Below are positions 44,574-54,033 of a stretch of 64,000 nucleotides of DNA, one piece after another. The stretch comes from Microbacterium sp. AB (lineage in GTDB: Bacteria; Actinomycetota; Actinomycetes; Actinomycetales; Microbacteriaceae). The stretch spans positions 1,612,001 through 1,676,000 of the forward strand of contig NZ_CP118157.1 in assembly GCF_032878875.1 (NCBI RefSeq). Reading direction: 5' to 3'. The translations under genes were made by a program, and so were the position numbers. How positions within the stretch are numbered: the stretch's first letter is position 1; each line of letters opens with the position of its first letter. The notes beneath the pieces were generated by a model. That model did not search any database, was not told the origin of the DNA, and was given only the letters and a program-made list of their open reading frames with translations.

Positions 44574-46310
44574 ATGACCACGGGACAGAAGCGCCGCGCC
44601 AGACGGCGATACGACGAAGGGACGCGACGGGGTCGTCTCATGAGCTGGGGAGCCCTCTCGGTCGCAGCGGGGCTCGTCCTGGCGGGAGTCGCGCCCGCGG
44701 CGCATGCGGTGTCGAGGGTCTCCACGGATGCGCTCGGTGGGACGACGGCGGAGACGCCGTCGGTCTCGCTCGGCGCGGACGCCGTGTCGGCATGGGAGGT
44801 CGCACGCAGCGGCATCCAGGTCGAGGGCACGGGATTCGGACCGGGCGCGGCGGTGACGGCGTCCATCGACGGGGTCGACGGCGGCCAGTTCACCGCGGAT
44901 GAACAAGGACGCGTGAGTCTCACGCTCACCGTCGAGCTCAGTTCGGGAACGCACACGGTCGCGCTCGTCTCCGGGGATCAGAGTGCCTCGGCCTTGTTCG
45001 AGATCGTGCCGGACGAGGAGTTCTACGCCGACGAGATCGGCGCCTATGAGGACGCTTATGCGTGGGCGTCTCGCCGCGTGGTGACCGAGAGCGAGCTCGC
45101 AGAAGCACCCGTCGAGCTGATCGGGCGCGAACTGCCGGCGGGTTCGTCCGTCGAGCTGCGGGTCGACGACGAGACGGTCGACGTTCTCACGTCGAACTCC
45201 ATCGGACGCGTCGACGGACTGCTGTCCGCGCCGCTGGCGATCGGCGAGCACGCCGTGTCCTTCGTGCATCCCGCCGCGAGCGTCTCGGTCCTTCTCGACG
45301 TCGTCTCAGACGCGCAGGGCGATCCCGCTCCCGCCGGCGTCTACGAGGGCGAGTCGTGGACCACACGGGTCGGCGGCAGAGACTACGCGGACATCTCGCC
45401 CGATCCCTGGCGATTCCCGGTCGAGCTCGAGATCGGAGAGGACGGGGAGCTGAGCCGGTTCTCGACGCAGTTCTGGTGGGCGTGTCGCGAGAACGCCCTG
45501 ACGGGCACCTCCGACTTCGTGCTCCCCGACGCGGGAGCTCCGACGGTCGGACAGCCGTTCGAGATCCGCTGGGGGGACGCAGGCTTCGACTACACGCTGT
45601 TCGGCGTGATCGGGGCGGACGGAGAGGCGTCGGGCTATGGGCAGGCAGACCACGGTGCATGCGGAGTGCACGAGTTCGCGTGGACGGCGAGCACCGAGGT
45701 CGGGCCCGCGCCGGACCCGGAGCCTACTCAGGCGCCGACCCCGGACCCCGAGCCCACGCCCACTCCGGACCCGGAGCCTACTCAGGCGCCGACCCCGGAC
45801 CCCGAGCCCACCCAGGCGCCCGAGCCGGAGCCCACGGGGGAGCCGGGAGACCCGAACGGTCAGATCCCTCAGGAGACCCCGAGCCGTGACGCCCTTCCCG
45901 ACGACCTCCAGGGTGCGATCGTCGCTCCTGCGACTGCGCAGGAGGGCGCGACGATCCGCGTGGGCGTCGGAGCGGAGATCGCGGGTCAGCGCATGGGAGT
46001 CTGGCTCTTCTCCGACCCGGCGTACCTGGGCGCGCACACGCCCGCGGCGGATGGCACGGCGCGGGTGACGCTTCCCGGAGGGACGACGGGTGAGCACGTG
46101 ATCGCGGCGTACGCCGCCGACGGCTCGCCGATCGGCTGGACGACGATCTCGATCGTCCCGGCGGGCGTCGACCCGGACGGCGAGCTCGCCCCGACGGGTG
46201 AGAGTCCTCTTCCGGCGGTGCTCGCGCTCGCGGGCGCCCTGGTCGTGGGATCGTCCGCCGTCGTCATCGGGTCGCTCCGGCGGAGCCGTTCGCGGAGCGC
46301 TCGCGTCTGA
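44574..46310 (+). CDS. Sortase-anchored (LAPTG) surface protein with Pro-rich stalk
   Basis: A 578-residue exported protein. A basic N-terminus and hydrophobic core (LSVAAGLVLAGVAPAAHA) form a long signal peptide ending near residue 45. Two to three beta-sandwich-like domains follow (SGIQVEGTGFGPGAAVTASI, SGTHTVALVSGDQSA; a later Cys-containing domain WWACRENALTG ... GACGVHEF). Then comes a ~50-residue Pro/Glu/Thr stalk of 18-residue repeats, another small domain, and a sorting signal LAPTGES with a hydrophobic segment and the Arg-rich tail RRSRSRSARV. LAxTG motifs are used by class E sortases of high-GC Gram-positives. Role (adhesion or envelope) unknown. No sortase gene is adjacent. Confidence 0.82.
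   Translation: MTTGQKRRARRRYDEGTRRGRLMSWGALSVAAGLVLAGVAPAAHAVSRVSTDALGGTTAETPSVSLGADAVSAWEVARSGIQVEGTGFGPGAAVTASIDGVDGGQFTADEQGRVSLTLTVELSSGTHTVALVSGDQSASALFEIVPDEEFYADEIGAYEDAYAWASRRVVTESELAEAPVELIGRELPAGSSVELRVDDETVDVLTSNSIGRVDGLLSAPLAIGEHAVSFVHPAASVSVLLDVVSDAQGDPAPAGVYEGESWTTRVGGRDYADISPDPWRFPVELEIGEDGELSRFSTQFWWACRENALTGTSDFVLPDAGAPTVGQPFEIRWGDAGFDYTLFGVIGADGEASGYGQADHGACGVHEFAWTASTEVGPAPDPEPTQAPTPDPEPTPTPDPEPTQAPTPDPEPTQAPEPEPTGEPGDPNGQIPQETPSRDALPDDLQGAIVAPATAQEGATIRVGVGAEIAGQRMGVWLFSDPAYLGAHTPAADGTARVTLPGGTTGEHVIAAYAADGSPIGWTTISIVPAGVDPDGELAPTGESPLPAVLALAGALVVGSSAVVIGSLRRSRSRSARV
45711..45811 (+). repeat. Tandem repeat encoding the Pro-rich stalk
   Basis: A 47-bp block beginning CCGGACCCGGAGCCTACTCA occurs at 45711 and again at 45765, a 54-bp (18-codon) period. 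It encodes PDPEPTQAPTPDPEPTP-type units; copy number probably varies between strains. Confidence 0.8.
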
Positions 46311-46608
46311 TCGGAGACGTCCACGCAGGAGATGGGCCGGAGCGCGAGCACGCTCCGGCCCATCCGCGCGTCGCAGAGGTCGTCGCCGCTCGCGTGGCGC
46401 TCGGCGCCGACAGCGGGCGCGGCCGCCAGACGACGGAGGCGCCTGCCAGGATGACCGCGACCGCTCCGGCGAGCGCCCCGACGACCGGTCTCCTGCGGCC
46501 TCGTGGCGCGGGCTCAGCGCTCGGGGGAGGTCCCGACGACGCTGCCTCCTCGCTGCCGTCCCGCCCGTCGGTGGACGACGCCTGCGGAGCCGATGCGACA
46601 TGCCCCAT
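46264..46608 (-). CDS. Possible small membrane protein (uncertain)
   Basis: A 114-codon minus-strand frame in the otherwise empty 354-bp gap between the surface protein and thrS. It has a Ser/Pro-rich N-terminus, then RGRRRPVVGALAGAVAVILAGASVV, one convincing membrane helix. Codon third positions are GC-rich like real genes. Against it: the frame runs through the terminator hairpin at 46332-46363 and overlaps the end of the surface gene, and there is no good ribosome binding site before the ATG at 46608. It may be a short real gene with a decayed 3' end, or chance. Confidence 0.3.
   Translation of the reverse strand: MGHVASAPQASSTDGRDGSEEAASSGPPPSAEPAPRGRRRPVVGALAGAVAVILAGASVVWRPRPLSAPSATRAATTSATRGWAGACSRSGPSPAWTSPIRRERSANGSAGATR
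46332..46363 (+). terminator. Terminator after the surface protein gene
   Basis: A perfect 13-bp stem: ATGGGCCGGAGCG (46332-46344) with its complement at 46351-46363, 6-nt loop, 22 bp past the stop. Confidence 0.8.
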
Positions 46609-46652
46609 CCGTGCCGGCGTGCACGTGCCCTCGGGTGGGCGGGCCCCGGAAC

Positions 46653-46658
46653 TAGGAT
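46653..46658 (+). promoter_or_regulatory. -10 element TAGGAT of a leaderless thrS promoter
   Basis: TAGGAT ends 6 nt before the GTG at 46665. A leaderless transcript also means there is no T-box leader; none is seen. Confidence 0.55.
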
Positions 46659-46664
46659 GGTCGG

Positions 46665-48638
46665 GTGACCACCGGATTCGATCTGTACCCCGACAGGAAC
46701 GTCGTCGCCATCCGCGTCGACGGCGAGCTCAAGGACCTCGCCACGGAGATCGGCGAGACGGAGGCGACGGAGCCGGTCACGATCGACAGCCCGGACGGGC
46801 TGGCCGTCCTGCGGCACTCGACGGCCCACGTCCTCGCCCAGGCGGTGCAGAGGATCAATCCGAAGGCGAGGCTCGGCATCGGCCCCTTCATCGCCGACGG
46901 CTTCTATTACGACTTCGGCGTGGACGAGCCGTTCACTCCCGACGACCTCAAGGCCGTCAAGAAGGAGATGCAGCGCATCGTCAAGGACGGCCAGCGCTTC
47001 GTGCGCCGGGTCGTCACCGACGACGAGGCACGCGCCGAGCTCGCCGACGAGCCGTTCAAGCTCGAGCTCATCGGGCTCAAGGGCGGCACGAAGGAGGCGG
47101 CCGAGGGCGCGAACGTCGAGGTCGGCGCCGGCGAGCTGACGATCTACGACAACGTCGACCCGAAGACGGGCGAGACGCAGTGGAAGGACCTGTGCCGCGG
47201 GCCCCACGTGCCCTCGACACGCGTGCTCGGCAACGGCTGGGACATCGTGCGGATCGCCGGAGCCTACTGGCGGGGGAGCGAGAAGAACCCCCAGCTCCAG
47301 CGCATCTACGGCACCGCGTGGCCGACGAAGGACGACCTGAAGGCGTACCAGGACCGCCTCGCCGAGGCCGCGCGCCGCGACCACCGGAAGCTCGGGCGCG
47401 AGCTCGACCTGTTCTCGTTCCCGGACGAGATCGGCTCGGGGCTCTCCGTGTGGCATCCGAAGGGCGCGATCGCGCGCGGCGAGATGGAGCAGCACGCACG
47501 CCGCCGCCACATCGCGGAGGGCTACAGCTACGTCTACACGCCGCACATCACGAAGAAGGACCTCTTCGTGACCTCCAACCACCTCGTCACCTACGCCGAC
47601 GGCATCTGGCCGCCGATCCGGATGGACGAGGAGCGCGACGAGGACGGCAACGTCACGAAGCAGGGCGTCGACTACTACCTCAAGCCGATGAACTGCCCCA
47701 TGCACATCCTCATCTACAAGGAGCGGGCGCGCAGCTACCGCGACCTCCCGCTGCGGCTGGCGGAGAACGGCACGGTGTACCGCAACGAGCTCTCCGGCGC
47801 GCTGCACGGCCTCACCCGCGTGCGGGGCTTCACGCAGGACGACGCGCACCTGTTCGTGACCCCCGACCAGCTGGAGGCCGAGACGACGAAGGTGCTCGAG
47901 TTCGTCCTGTCCCTCCTGAAGGACTTCGGTCTCGAAGACTTCCGCCTCGAGCTCTCCATGCGCGACGACGAGAAGTCGAAGTGGATCGGCGACGAGGCGG
48001 TCTGGGAGACCGCGACGGACGCGCTGCGGCGCGTGGCGCGGTCCACAGGTCTGAGCCTCGTGGAGGAGCCGGGCGAGGCGGCGTTCTACGGTCCGAAGAT
48101 CGACCTCAAGGTCACCGACGCGCTGGGCCGGTCCTGGCAGCTCTCGACCGTGCAGCTCGACTTCAACCTCCCGGAGCGCTTCGAGCTCGAGTACACGGCC
48201 GCCGACGGGTCGAAGCAGCGCCCGATCATGATCCACCGCGCGCTGTTCGGCTCGGTCGAGCGGTTCTTCGCGATCCTCCTCGAGCACTACGCGGGCGACT
48301 TCCCGCTCTGGCTCGCGCCGTCGCAGGTCGTGGGCGTGCCCGTCGCCGACGAGTTCGGCCCGTATCTGGACGAGGTGACGGAGAAGCTCGTCCGCGCAGG
48401 CGTGCGTGCGGAGGTCGACCGCTCCGACGACCGCATGCAGAAGAAGATCCGCACGCATACGACGGGCAAGGTCCCGCTCATCCTCATCGCGGGGGAGCAG
48501 GACCGCTCGGCGGGCACGGTGTCGTTCCGCTTCCGCGACGGCTCGCAGCGCAACGGCGTGCCGATCGACGAGGCCGTCGCGCTCGTGCAGGCGGCGATCG
48601 ACGGGAAGAAGCTCGTGCTGACCGACGAGGACCTCTGA
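46665..48638 (+). CDS. thrS: Threonine-tRNA ligase
   Basis: A 657-residue class II aminoacyl-tRNA synthetase. The editing domain shows [14 protein letters not shown]. The catalytic core has the zinc Cys in [13 protein letters not shown], motif 2 as [24 protein letters not shown] (in part) and motif 3 [16 protein letters not shown]. The anticodon-binding domain follows. The N-terminal ~50 residues are a reduced TGS-like segment. It charges tRNA-Thr. The HIT protein gene starts 1 bp after the stop, giving the thrS-HIT pair seen across actinobacteria. In many relatives pgsA and phosphatidylinositol-mannoside genes follow; they are not here. Confidence 0.95.
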   Translation: MTTGFDLYPDRNVVAIRVDGELKDLATEIGETEATEPVTIDSPDGLAVLRHSTAHVLAQAVQRINPKARLGIGPFIADGFYYDFGVDEPFTPDDLKAVKKEMQRIVKDGQRFVRRVVTDDEARAELADEPFKLELIGLKGGTKEAAEGANVEVGAGELTIYDNVDPKTGETQWKDLCRGPHVPSTRVLGNGWDIVRIAGAYWRGSEKNPQLQRIYGTAWPTKDDLKAYQDRLAEAARRDHRKLGRELDLFSFPDEIGSGLSVWHPKGAIARGEMEQHARRRHIAEGYSYVYTPHITKKDLFVTSNHLVTYADGIWPPIRMDEERDEDGNVTKQGVDYYLKPMNCPMHILIYKERARSYRDLPLRLAENGTVYRNELSGALHGLTRVRGFTQDDAHLFVTPDQLEAETTKVLEFVLSLLKDFGLEDFRLELSMRDDEKSKWIGDEAVWETATDALRRVARSTGLSLVEEPGEAAFYGPKIDLKVTDALGRSWQLSTVQLDFNLPERFELEYTAADGSKQRPIMIHRALFGSVERFFAILLEHYAGDFPLWLAPSQVVGVPVADEFGPYLDEVTEKLVRAGVRAEVDRSDDRMQKKIRTHTTGKVPLILIAGEQDRSAGTVSFRFRDGSQRNGVPIDEAVALVQAAIDGKKLVLTDEDL

Positions 48639-48639
48639 C

Positions 48640-49212
48640 ATGACGACCGAGGACGAGGCCCGGGAGGAGTTCGCACGTCTCGAGCCGTCATCGGACTTCG
48701 CCTCGTCGTCCGACGCGTTCCAGCGCCTGTGGACGCCGCATCGCATGGCGTACATCACCGCGGGCGCGGATGCGAACCGCGGGTCGTCGTGCCCGTTCTG
48801 CGCGGCCCCGGGCAAGTCCGACGAGGACGGCCTGATCGTCCATCGCGGCGAGCACGCGTTCGTCCTGCTGAACCTCTTCCCGTACAACTCCGGGCATCTG
48901 CTCGTCTGCCCGTATCGTCACATCGGGCTCTACGACGAGGCCGACCCCCACGAGACAGCCGAGATCGCCTATCTCACCCAGACGGCGATGCGCGTGCTGC
49001 GGCGGGTCTCGCGGTGCGACGGCTTCAACGTCGGGATGAACCAGGGGGCGGTGGCGGGCGCGGGCGTGGAGGAGCACCTGCACCAGCACATCGTGCCGCG
49101 ATGGACGAGCGACGCGAACTTCCTCCCGGTCATCGCCAAGACGAAGGCGTTGCCGCAGCTCCTCGGCGAGGTGAGGGAGGCCGTCGCGGACGCCTGGCCG
49201 GACGAGAGCTGA
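48640..49212 (+). CDS. HIT family nucleotide hydrolase/transferase
   Basis: A 190-residue histidine-triad protein. The triad is EEHLHQHIVPRW (HxHxH). A zinc-binding pair is suggested by SSCPFCAAPGK near residue 49. The N-terminal RLWTPHRMAYI is typical of the actinobacterial group that follows thrS and includes diadenosine-tetraphosphate phosphorylase-like enzymes. The exact substrate is not certain. One base separates it from thrS. It converges with pdxR. Confidence 0.88.
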   Translation: MTTEDEAREEFARLEPSSDFASSSDAFQRLWTPHRMAYITAGADANRGSSCPFCAAPGKSDEDGLIVHRGEHAFVLLNLFPYNSGHLLVCPYRHIGLYDEADPHETAEIAYLTQTAMRVLRRVSRCDGFNVGMNQGAVAGAGVEEHLHQHIVPRWTSDANFLPVIAKTKALPQLLGEVREAVADAWPDES

Positions 49213-49221
49213 GGGCCCCTC

Positions 49222-50553
49222 TCAGCGGTCGCCCGCCCGGACGGCGGCGACGGCCGCCTCGAGATCGGCGGCGAGGGACTCTGCCCCGTCGTCGTCGAGG
49301 TCGTGCACGGTGACGCGCAGGTGGGGCGACGGCGCGCCGGTGTCGGCGAGCCGGAACTCGTCGCCGGTGCGCGCGAGCCAGCCGCGGCGCGCGAGATGCT
49401 CCGACACCGGGCGGGCGGCGACCGGCAGCTCCGCCCAGAGGCTGAGCCCGTCGCCGGGCGAGGCCGCGATGCCGTGCCGTGCGAGGCGTGCGACGAAGGC
49501 GCTGTTCCGCTCGGCGTAGTGCGCGCCCGCGCGGGAGATCGCCGACACGACCTCCTCGTCCGTCACGAGCGCGTGCACAAGACGCTGCAGCAGGTGGCTC
49601 ACCCAGGTCGTCCCGGGGCTCAGCCGCATCGCCAGGCGCTCTGCGGTCTCGGGATCGGAGGCGGCCACGGCCAGGCACATGTCCGGGCCGAGGAACTTCG
49701 ACACCGAGCGGACGAGCGCCCAGCGCCGGTGGTCCGGGCCGATGAGCGAGTGGAAGGGCCGCTGCGACAGCATCGAGAAGTGATCGTCCTCGACGACGAG
49801 GACATACGGATGGTCGCGGAGCACGGCGCGCAGCTCGGCGGCGCGACGTCCGGTCAGGGCGGCGCCGGTGGGGTTCTGGCCGCGCGGCGTGCACACGACG
49901 GCACGCACGCCGTCCGCGAGGGCGGCGCGGAGCCCGTCCACGGTCATCCCCTCCGCGTCCACCGGGACCGGCACCGCACGGTATCCGCCCAGGCGCGCCG
50001 TGTGGATGCTCGCGAGGAAGCACGGGTCCTCGAGCGCCACGGCGTCGTCCCGCACGAGGGCCTGGGCGAGCAGGCGCTCGACGGCGTCGACCGCGCCGCT
50101 GGTCACCGTGAGCGCCATGCGATCGGCGGGAGCGAGGTCCGGGGCCATCCATCCGGTCGCCCACGCCTCCAGGCCGGGATCGATGACCGGCTCGCCGTAG
50201 AGGACGGGGCGTCCGGCGACCCCGGCGAGCGCGGCGGACGGGTCGGGGATGAGCCGGGGGTCGGGATTGCCGCTTCCGACGTCGCGGAGGGCGCCGTCGC
50301 CGCCGTATCCTTCCTGGGCGATGCCAGGCCTCCCCACGACGCGGGTGCCGCCACGACCGAGAGCCACGACGAGGCCGGCCTGTGCCAGCTGCCGGTACGC
50401 GGCGATCGCCGTGTTGCGGTTGATCCCGAGCCGCTCGGCGAGGGCGCGCACCGGGGGCAGCGTGTCTCCCGGGGCCAGCGCGCCTCGCTCCAGCAGCGCA
50501 CGCACGCTGTCGGCGACCTCCGCCGCCGTCCGCCCGCTGATCGCGCCGTTCAT
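49222..50553 (-). CDS. pdxR: MocR-type regulator PdxR (GntR HTH fused to aminotransferase fold)
   Basis: A 443-residue regulator, with an alternative start at ATG 50595 adding 14 residues. ATG 50553 is preferred for its AAGGG ribosome site. The N-terminal GntR winged helix has [32 protein letters not shown] (in part). A linker leads to a fold-type I aminotransferase domain with [10 protein letters not shown] and the PLP lysine in [11 protein letters not shown]. PdxR senses PLP and activates de novo B6 synthesis. Divergent from pdxS across an operator-like palindrome, which supports the assignment. Confidence 0.88.
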   Translation of the reverse strand: MNGAISGRTAAEVADSVRALLERGALAPGDTLPPVRALAERLGINRNTAIAAYRQLAQAGLVVALGRGGTRVVGRPGIAQEGYGGDGALRDVGSGNPDPRLIPDPSAALAGVAGRPVLYGEPVIDPGLEAWATGWMAPDLAPADRMALTVTSGAVDAVERLLAQALVRDDAVALEDPCFLASIHTARLGGYRAVPVPVDAEGMTVDGLRAALADGVRAVVCTPRGQNPTGAALTGRRAAELRAVLRDHPYVLVVEDDHFSMLSQRPFHSLIGPDHRRWALVRSVSKFLGPDMCLAVAASDPETAERLAMRLSPGTTWVSHLLQRLVHALVTDEEVVSAISRAGAHYAERNSAFVARLARHGIAASPGDGLSLWAELPVAARPVSEHLARRGWLARTGDEFRLADTGAPSPHLRVTVHDLDDDGAESLAADLEAAVAAVRAGDR

Positions 50554-50603
50554 GTCCTCGCCCTTCGCCTCATCGAGTGTAGGGGGCGTGCTCATGCTAG
50601 CTT

Positions 50604-50617
50604 TTGGCCTAGGTCAA
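50604..50617. promoter_or_regulatory. Candidate PdxR operator palindrome
   Basis: TTGGCCTAGGTCAA is a near-perfect palindrome (12 of 14 symmetric) between pdxR and pdxS, next to an AT-rich CAATATT that could be the pdxS -10 region. Each half, TTGGCCTA and TTGACCTA, may bind one regulator subunit. Confidence 0.5.
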
Positions 50618-50674
50618 TATTCCGATCGATCCCCTGCCGTCCTCGCGGGACGGCGACGTGAGAGGAACCCCATC

Positions 50675-51562
50675 GTGTCCACTGCCACCGGAACGGCGCG
50701 CGTCAAGCGCGGTCTCGCCGAGATGCTCAAGGGCGGCGTCATCATGGACGTCGTCACGGCGGAGCAGGCGCGCATCGCAGAGGACGCCGGCGCCGTCGCC
50801 GTCATGGCTCTCGAGCGCGTGCCCGCGGACATCCGCGCCCAGGGCGGTGTGGCGCGCATGAGCGCCCCCGACCTCATCGACGAGATCGTCGCGTCGGTGT
50901 CCATCCCGGTCATGGCGAAGGCGCGCATCGGCCACATCGTCGAGGCGCAGGTCCTCCAGGAGCTCGGCGTCGACTACATCGACGAGTCGGAGGTGCTCTC
51001 GCCCGCCGACTACGTCAACCACATCGACAAGTGGGGGTTCACGGTCCCGTTCGTGTGCGGTGCGACGAACCTCGGGGAGGCGCTGCGGCGCATCTCGGAG
51101 GGGGCCGCGATGATCCGCTCGAAGGGGGAGGCCGGCACGGGAGACGTCTCGGAGGCGACCAAGCACATCCGCCGCATCACGGGCGACATCAACGTGCTCC
51201 GCTCGAAGACCAAGGACGAGCTCTACGTCGCCGCCAAGGAGCTGCAGGCCCCCTACGAGCTCGTCGCCGAGGTCGCCGCGACCGGGAGGCTCCCCGTCGT
51301 GCTCTTCACCGCGGGAGGCGTCGCGACCCCGGCGGACGCCGCGCTCATGATGCAGCTGGGCGCGGACGGCGTCTTCGTCGGCTCCGGGATCTTCACGTCC
51401 GGCGATCCCGCCCGGCGGGCGGCCGCCATCGTGAAGGCGACGACGTTCTTCGACGACCCCCGCGTGATCGCCGAGGCGTCGCGCGGTCTGGGCGAGGCCA
51501 TGGTCGGCATCAGCGTGGCCGATCTGCCCGCTCCCCACCGGCTCGCCGATCGCGGCTGGTGA
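50675..51562 (+). CDS. pdxS: Pyridoxal 5'-phosphate synthase lyase subunit
   Basis: A 295-residue PdxS barrel that builds PLP from ribose 5-phosphate, glyceraldehyde 3-phosphate and ammonia supplied by PdxT. Typical segments: [49 protein letters not shown] with the catalytic Lys, and [14 protein letters not shown] at 50675 follows AGAGGA. Three bases separate its stop from the pdxT ATG. Twelve PdxS and twelve PdxT subunits form the known complex. Confidence 0.97.
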   Translation: MSTATGTARVKRGLAEMLKGGVIMDVVTAEQARIAEDAGAVAVMALERVPADIRAQGGVARMSAPDLIDEIVASVSIPVMAKARIGHIVEAQVLQELGVDYIDESEVLSPADYVNHIDKWGFTVPFVCGATNLGEALRRISEGAAMIRSKGEAGTGDVSEATKHIRRITGDINVLRSKTKDELYVAAKELQAPYELVAEVAATGRLPVVLFTAGGVATPADAALMMQLGADGVFVGSGIFTSGDPARRAAAIVKATTFFDDPRVIAEASRGLGEAMVGISVADLPAPHRLADRGW

Positions 51563-51565
51563 CGG

Positions 51566-52159
51566 ATGGCCGATGTCCGCGTCGGCGTGCTCGCGCTCCA
51601 GGGCGATGTCCGGGAGCACGTCGTCCTGCTGACGCATCTCGGCGCCGACGTCGTCCGCGTGCGGCGTCCTGAGCAGCTCGAGGGCATCGACGGGCTCGTG
51701 CTCCCGGGAGGGGAGTCGAGCGTCATCGACACGCTCGCGCGCGCCTTCGGCCTGCGTGATCCGGTCGTCGCGGCGATCGCCGACGGGATGCCCGTGTACG
51801 GCACGTGCGCGGGGCTCATCCTGCTCGCCGACCGCCTGAGCGACGGCATCGCGGGGCAGCGGACCTTCGGCGGGCTGGACGCGACCGTCCGCCGGAACGC
51901 GTTCGGAGGCCAGGCCGAGTCGTTCGAGACGGAACTCGACGTGCCGGCCGTCGGATCATCGGCGGTCCGCGCGACGTTCATCCGCGCACCGGTCGTGGAG
52001 TCCGTCGGACCGGCGGCGACGCCGCTCGCGACGCTGCCGGACGGCCGGATCGTGGCGGTCGAGCAGGGGCCGATCCTGGGCACCGCCTTCCATCCCGAGG
52101 TGTCGGGGGAGGAGCGCTTCCACCGGAGGTTCCTCGATCGTGTCCGCGAGGCCGTCTGA
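51566..52159 (+). CDS. pdxT: Pyridoxal 5'-phosphate synthase glutaminase subunit
   Basis: A 197-residue class I glutamine amidotransferase delivering ammonia to PdxS. Family marks: VGVLALQGDVREHV, LVLPGGESSVI, the nucleophile in YGTCAGLILLA, and the His/Glu pair in GTAFHPEVSGEERFH. Co-transcribed with pdxS. Converges with pdxY. Confidence 0.96.
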   Translation: MADVRVGVLALQGDVREHVVLLTHLGADVVRVRRPEQLEGIDGLVLPGGESSVIDTLARAFGLRDPVVAAIADGMPVYGTCAGLILLADRLSDGIAGQRTFGGLDATVRRNAFGGQAESFETELDVPAVGSSAVRATFIRAPVVESVGPAATPLATLPDGRIVAVEQGPILGTAFHPEVSGEERFHRRFLDRVREAV

Positions 52160-52183
52160 GTCCGCGCGGCACTCAGCCGGGGG

Positions 52184-53035
52184 TCAGCGCAGCTGGCGGA
52201 CGGCGAACTCCATGCGGGGGTGCGCGAAGTGCTCCTGCGCCTGCACCAGCTGGAGCTCCTTGTCGCCCACGGCGTACGTCTGCTCGAGCAGGCCGAACAC
52301 GCTCGACGAGGTGCGCGCCAGCGCCTCGGGCGCAGAGCCCGTCGCGACGTAGTGCGAGGTGAAGAGGGCCGCGGTGACGTCGCCGGAGCCGTTGGCCTTC
52401 ATGTCCAGGAACGGCGTCTGCACGATCCAGGCGCCGGAGTCGTCGACGACCATCATCTCGATCGTGCCCTCCGGCCGGTCCGGGCGCTCGACGGAGGTGA
52501 CGAGCACCGTGCGCGGCCCGAGCTCCCGCGCGAGGTCGGCGGAGGCGAGCGTCGACTCGATCGTGTCGGGGCTCGTCTCCGTGAGGAAGCCCAGCTCGAA
52601 CTGGTTGGGCGTGATGACGTCGGCGACCGGCACGACCCGTTCGCGCAGCAGCCCGGGGATGGCGGGCGCCACGAAGCAGCCGGACTTCGCGTTGCCCATG
52701 ACGGGATCGCACGCGTACACGGCCGCCGGGTTCGCGGCCTTGACGCGGGCGACCGCGTCGATGATCACATCGGCGATGCCCTCGCTGCCCTGGTAGCCCG
52801 ACAGGACGGCGTCGAGGGAGGGGAACGCGCCTCGCTCCTCGACGCCCGTGATCACCTCTGCGACGTCGGCGGGCGGGATGAGGGGGCCTCGCCAGGCGCC
52901 GTAGCCGGTGTGGTTCGAGAAGTTCACCGTGTAGACAGGCAGCACCTCGACTCCGATGCGCTGCATGGGGAAAACGGCCGCCGAGTTGCCCGCGTGGCCG
53001 TATGCCACAGCCGACTGGATCGAGAGGATCTTCAT
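52184..53035 (-). CDS. pdxY: Pyridoxal kinase (salvage)
   Basis: A 283-residue ribokinase-like enzyme. N-terminal MKILSIQSAVAYGHAGNSAAVFPMQRIG is the family start (shown in part) and YTVNFSNHTGYG follows. The ATP/catalytic region has VTSVERPDRPEG and the anion-hole Asp in MKANGSGDVTAALF. It phosphorylates pyridoxal. Next to pdxS/T it adds a salvage route to the de novo pathway. Whether PdxR also controls it is unknown. Confidence 0.93.
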   Translation of the reverse strand: MKILSIQSAVAYGHAGNSAAVFPMQRIGVEVLPVYTVNFSNHTGYGAWRGPLIPPADVAEVITGVEERGAFPSLDAVLSGYQGSEGIADVIIDAVARVKAANPAAVYACDPVMGNAKSGCFVAPAIPGLLRERVVPVADVITPNQFELGFLTETSPDTIESTLASADLARELGPRTVLVTSVERPDRPEGTIEMMVVDDSGAWIVQTPFLDMKANGSGDVTAALFTSHYVATGSAPEALARTSSSVFGLLEQTYAVGDKELQLVQAQEHFAHPRMEFAVRQLR

Positions 53036-53096
53036 CCTGCGATCATCCCATCCTCCGCGGGTGTCGTCCGAACCCCGACCGTGGTGGAATGGGGGC

Positions 53097-54011
53097 ATGG
53101 CAGCTCGGGGGAGGTCGTCGCGCCGCGCGCTCGCGTTCGCGGCCGGCATCGTCGCGCTCGTCGCGGCGATCGCGGCGATCGCCATCGTCGTCGGTCTCGG
53201 ACGGGAGGACGCCACCGTGGCGGAGGAGACGCCGTCGCCGACGGTGTCAGCGACGCCGACGCGCGCTCCCACCCCCGAGCCGACCCCGACGCCGACGGGG
53301 TTCCCGGAGAACACGGCGTCGTACGATCCGGCTTCCCTCCAGGTCGTGGAGGTCTTCGAGGTCAACGGCGCGCTCCCGGTGGACGACGACCCCTATGGGG
53401 AGACGGCGGGGGTCTCGGCCCAGCCGATCGAGGCGGGCGCTCCCGTCTTCGCCGATCCCGAGGGCGAGCCCGTGGCGTACCTGCCGCGCGCGCAGCACTT
53501 CGAGGGGACGATCGTCCCCGTGGTCGAGCAGCAGGAGCACTGGGTGCGCGTGCTGCTCGTCGGCCGGCAGAGCGTGCCGTCTGCGGGGGACTCCGGCCAG
53601 GTCACCGGCTGGCTGCGGACCTCCGACGTCGAGCTGACCGAGAATCCGTACCGCGTGGAGGTCAGCCTGTCGGAGCGGACGATCGACGTCGCGACCGACG
53701 AGGGGACGGAGCGCGTCGCCGAGGACTTCGCGTTCGGGGCCGCCGCGACGCCGACGCCCCTCGGCCGGTCGTTCATCATGATGACGAGGACGGCGTCCCT
53801 CGCGTACACGCGCGGTCACCCTCTCGTGTACCTGTCGGTGCAGTCGCCGACCCTCGACGGGTTCGACGGGCAGTCCGTCGCCGTCACCGCGTTCCACTAC
53901 CACGACGTGCGCTCGGGTGCGATCTCGAACGGCTGCATCCGGCTGGACGAGGCGGCGATCTCACGGCTGGCCGAGCTCCCGGCGGGCACGCCCGTCTACA
54001 TCCGCGACTGA
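53097..54011 (+). CDS. L,D-transpeptidase (YkuD domain), membrane-anchored
   Basis: A 304-residue exported protein. After a basic start, residues 11-35 form a membrane anchor or signal (ALAFAAGIVALVAAIAAIAIVVG), then a Pro/Thr linker (TPTRAPTPEPTPTPTG), an SH3-like region, and a C-terminal YkuD domain from about 205. The catalytic motif is HYHDVRSGAISNGCIRL with the nucleophilic Cys. Such enzymes make 3-3 cross-links or attach proteins to peptidoglycan. A TGGAAT element ends 6 nt before the ATG. Confidence 0.88.
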   Translation: MAARGRSSRRALAFAAGIVALVAAIAAIAIVVGLGREDATVAEETPSPTVSATPTRAPTPEPTPTPTGFPENTASYDPASLQVVEVFEVNGALPVDDDPYGETAGVSAQPIEAGAPVFADPEGEPVAYLPRAQHFEGTIVPVVEQQEHWVRVLLVGRQSVPSAGDSGQVTGWLRTSDVELTENPYRVEVSLSERTIDVATDEGTERVAEDFAFGAAATPTPLGRSFIMMTRTASLAYTRGHPLVYLSVQSPTLDGFDGQSVAVTAFHYHDVRSGAISNGCIRLDEAAISRLAELPAGTPVYIRD

Positions 54012-54021
54012 TCGACGCGAG

Positions 54022-54027
54022 TAGCGT
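54022..54027 (+). promoter_or_regulatory. -10 element TAGCGT of a leaderless promoter (aminotransferase gene)
   Basis: TAGCGT ends 6 nt before the GTG at 54034. Confidence 0.5.
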
Positions 54028-54033
54028 GGACGG

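Noticed and set aside
45711..45811. CRISPR-like array
   Set aside because: The repeats are in frame within a coding Pro-rich stalk, only two copies, with no spacers.
46311..46664. T-box or riboswitch before thrS
   Set aside because: No T-box sequence or specifier structure is seen, and the promoter element lies 6 nt before the start codon.
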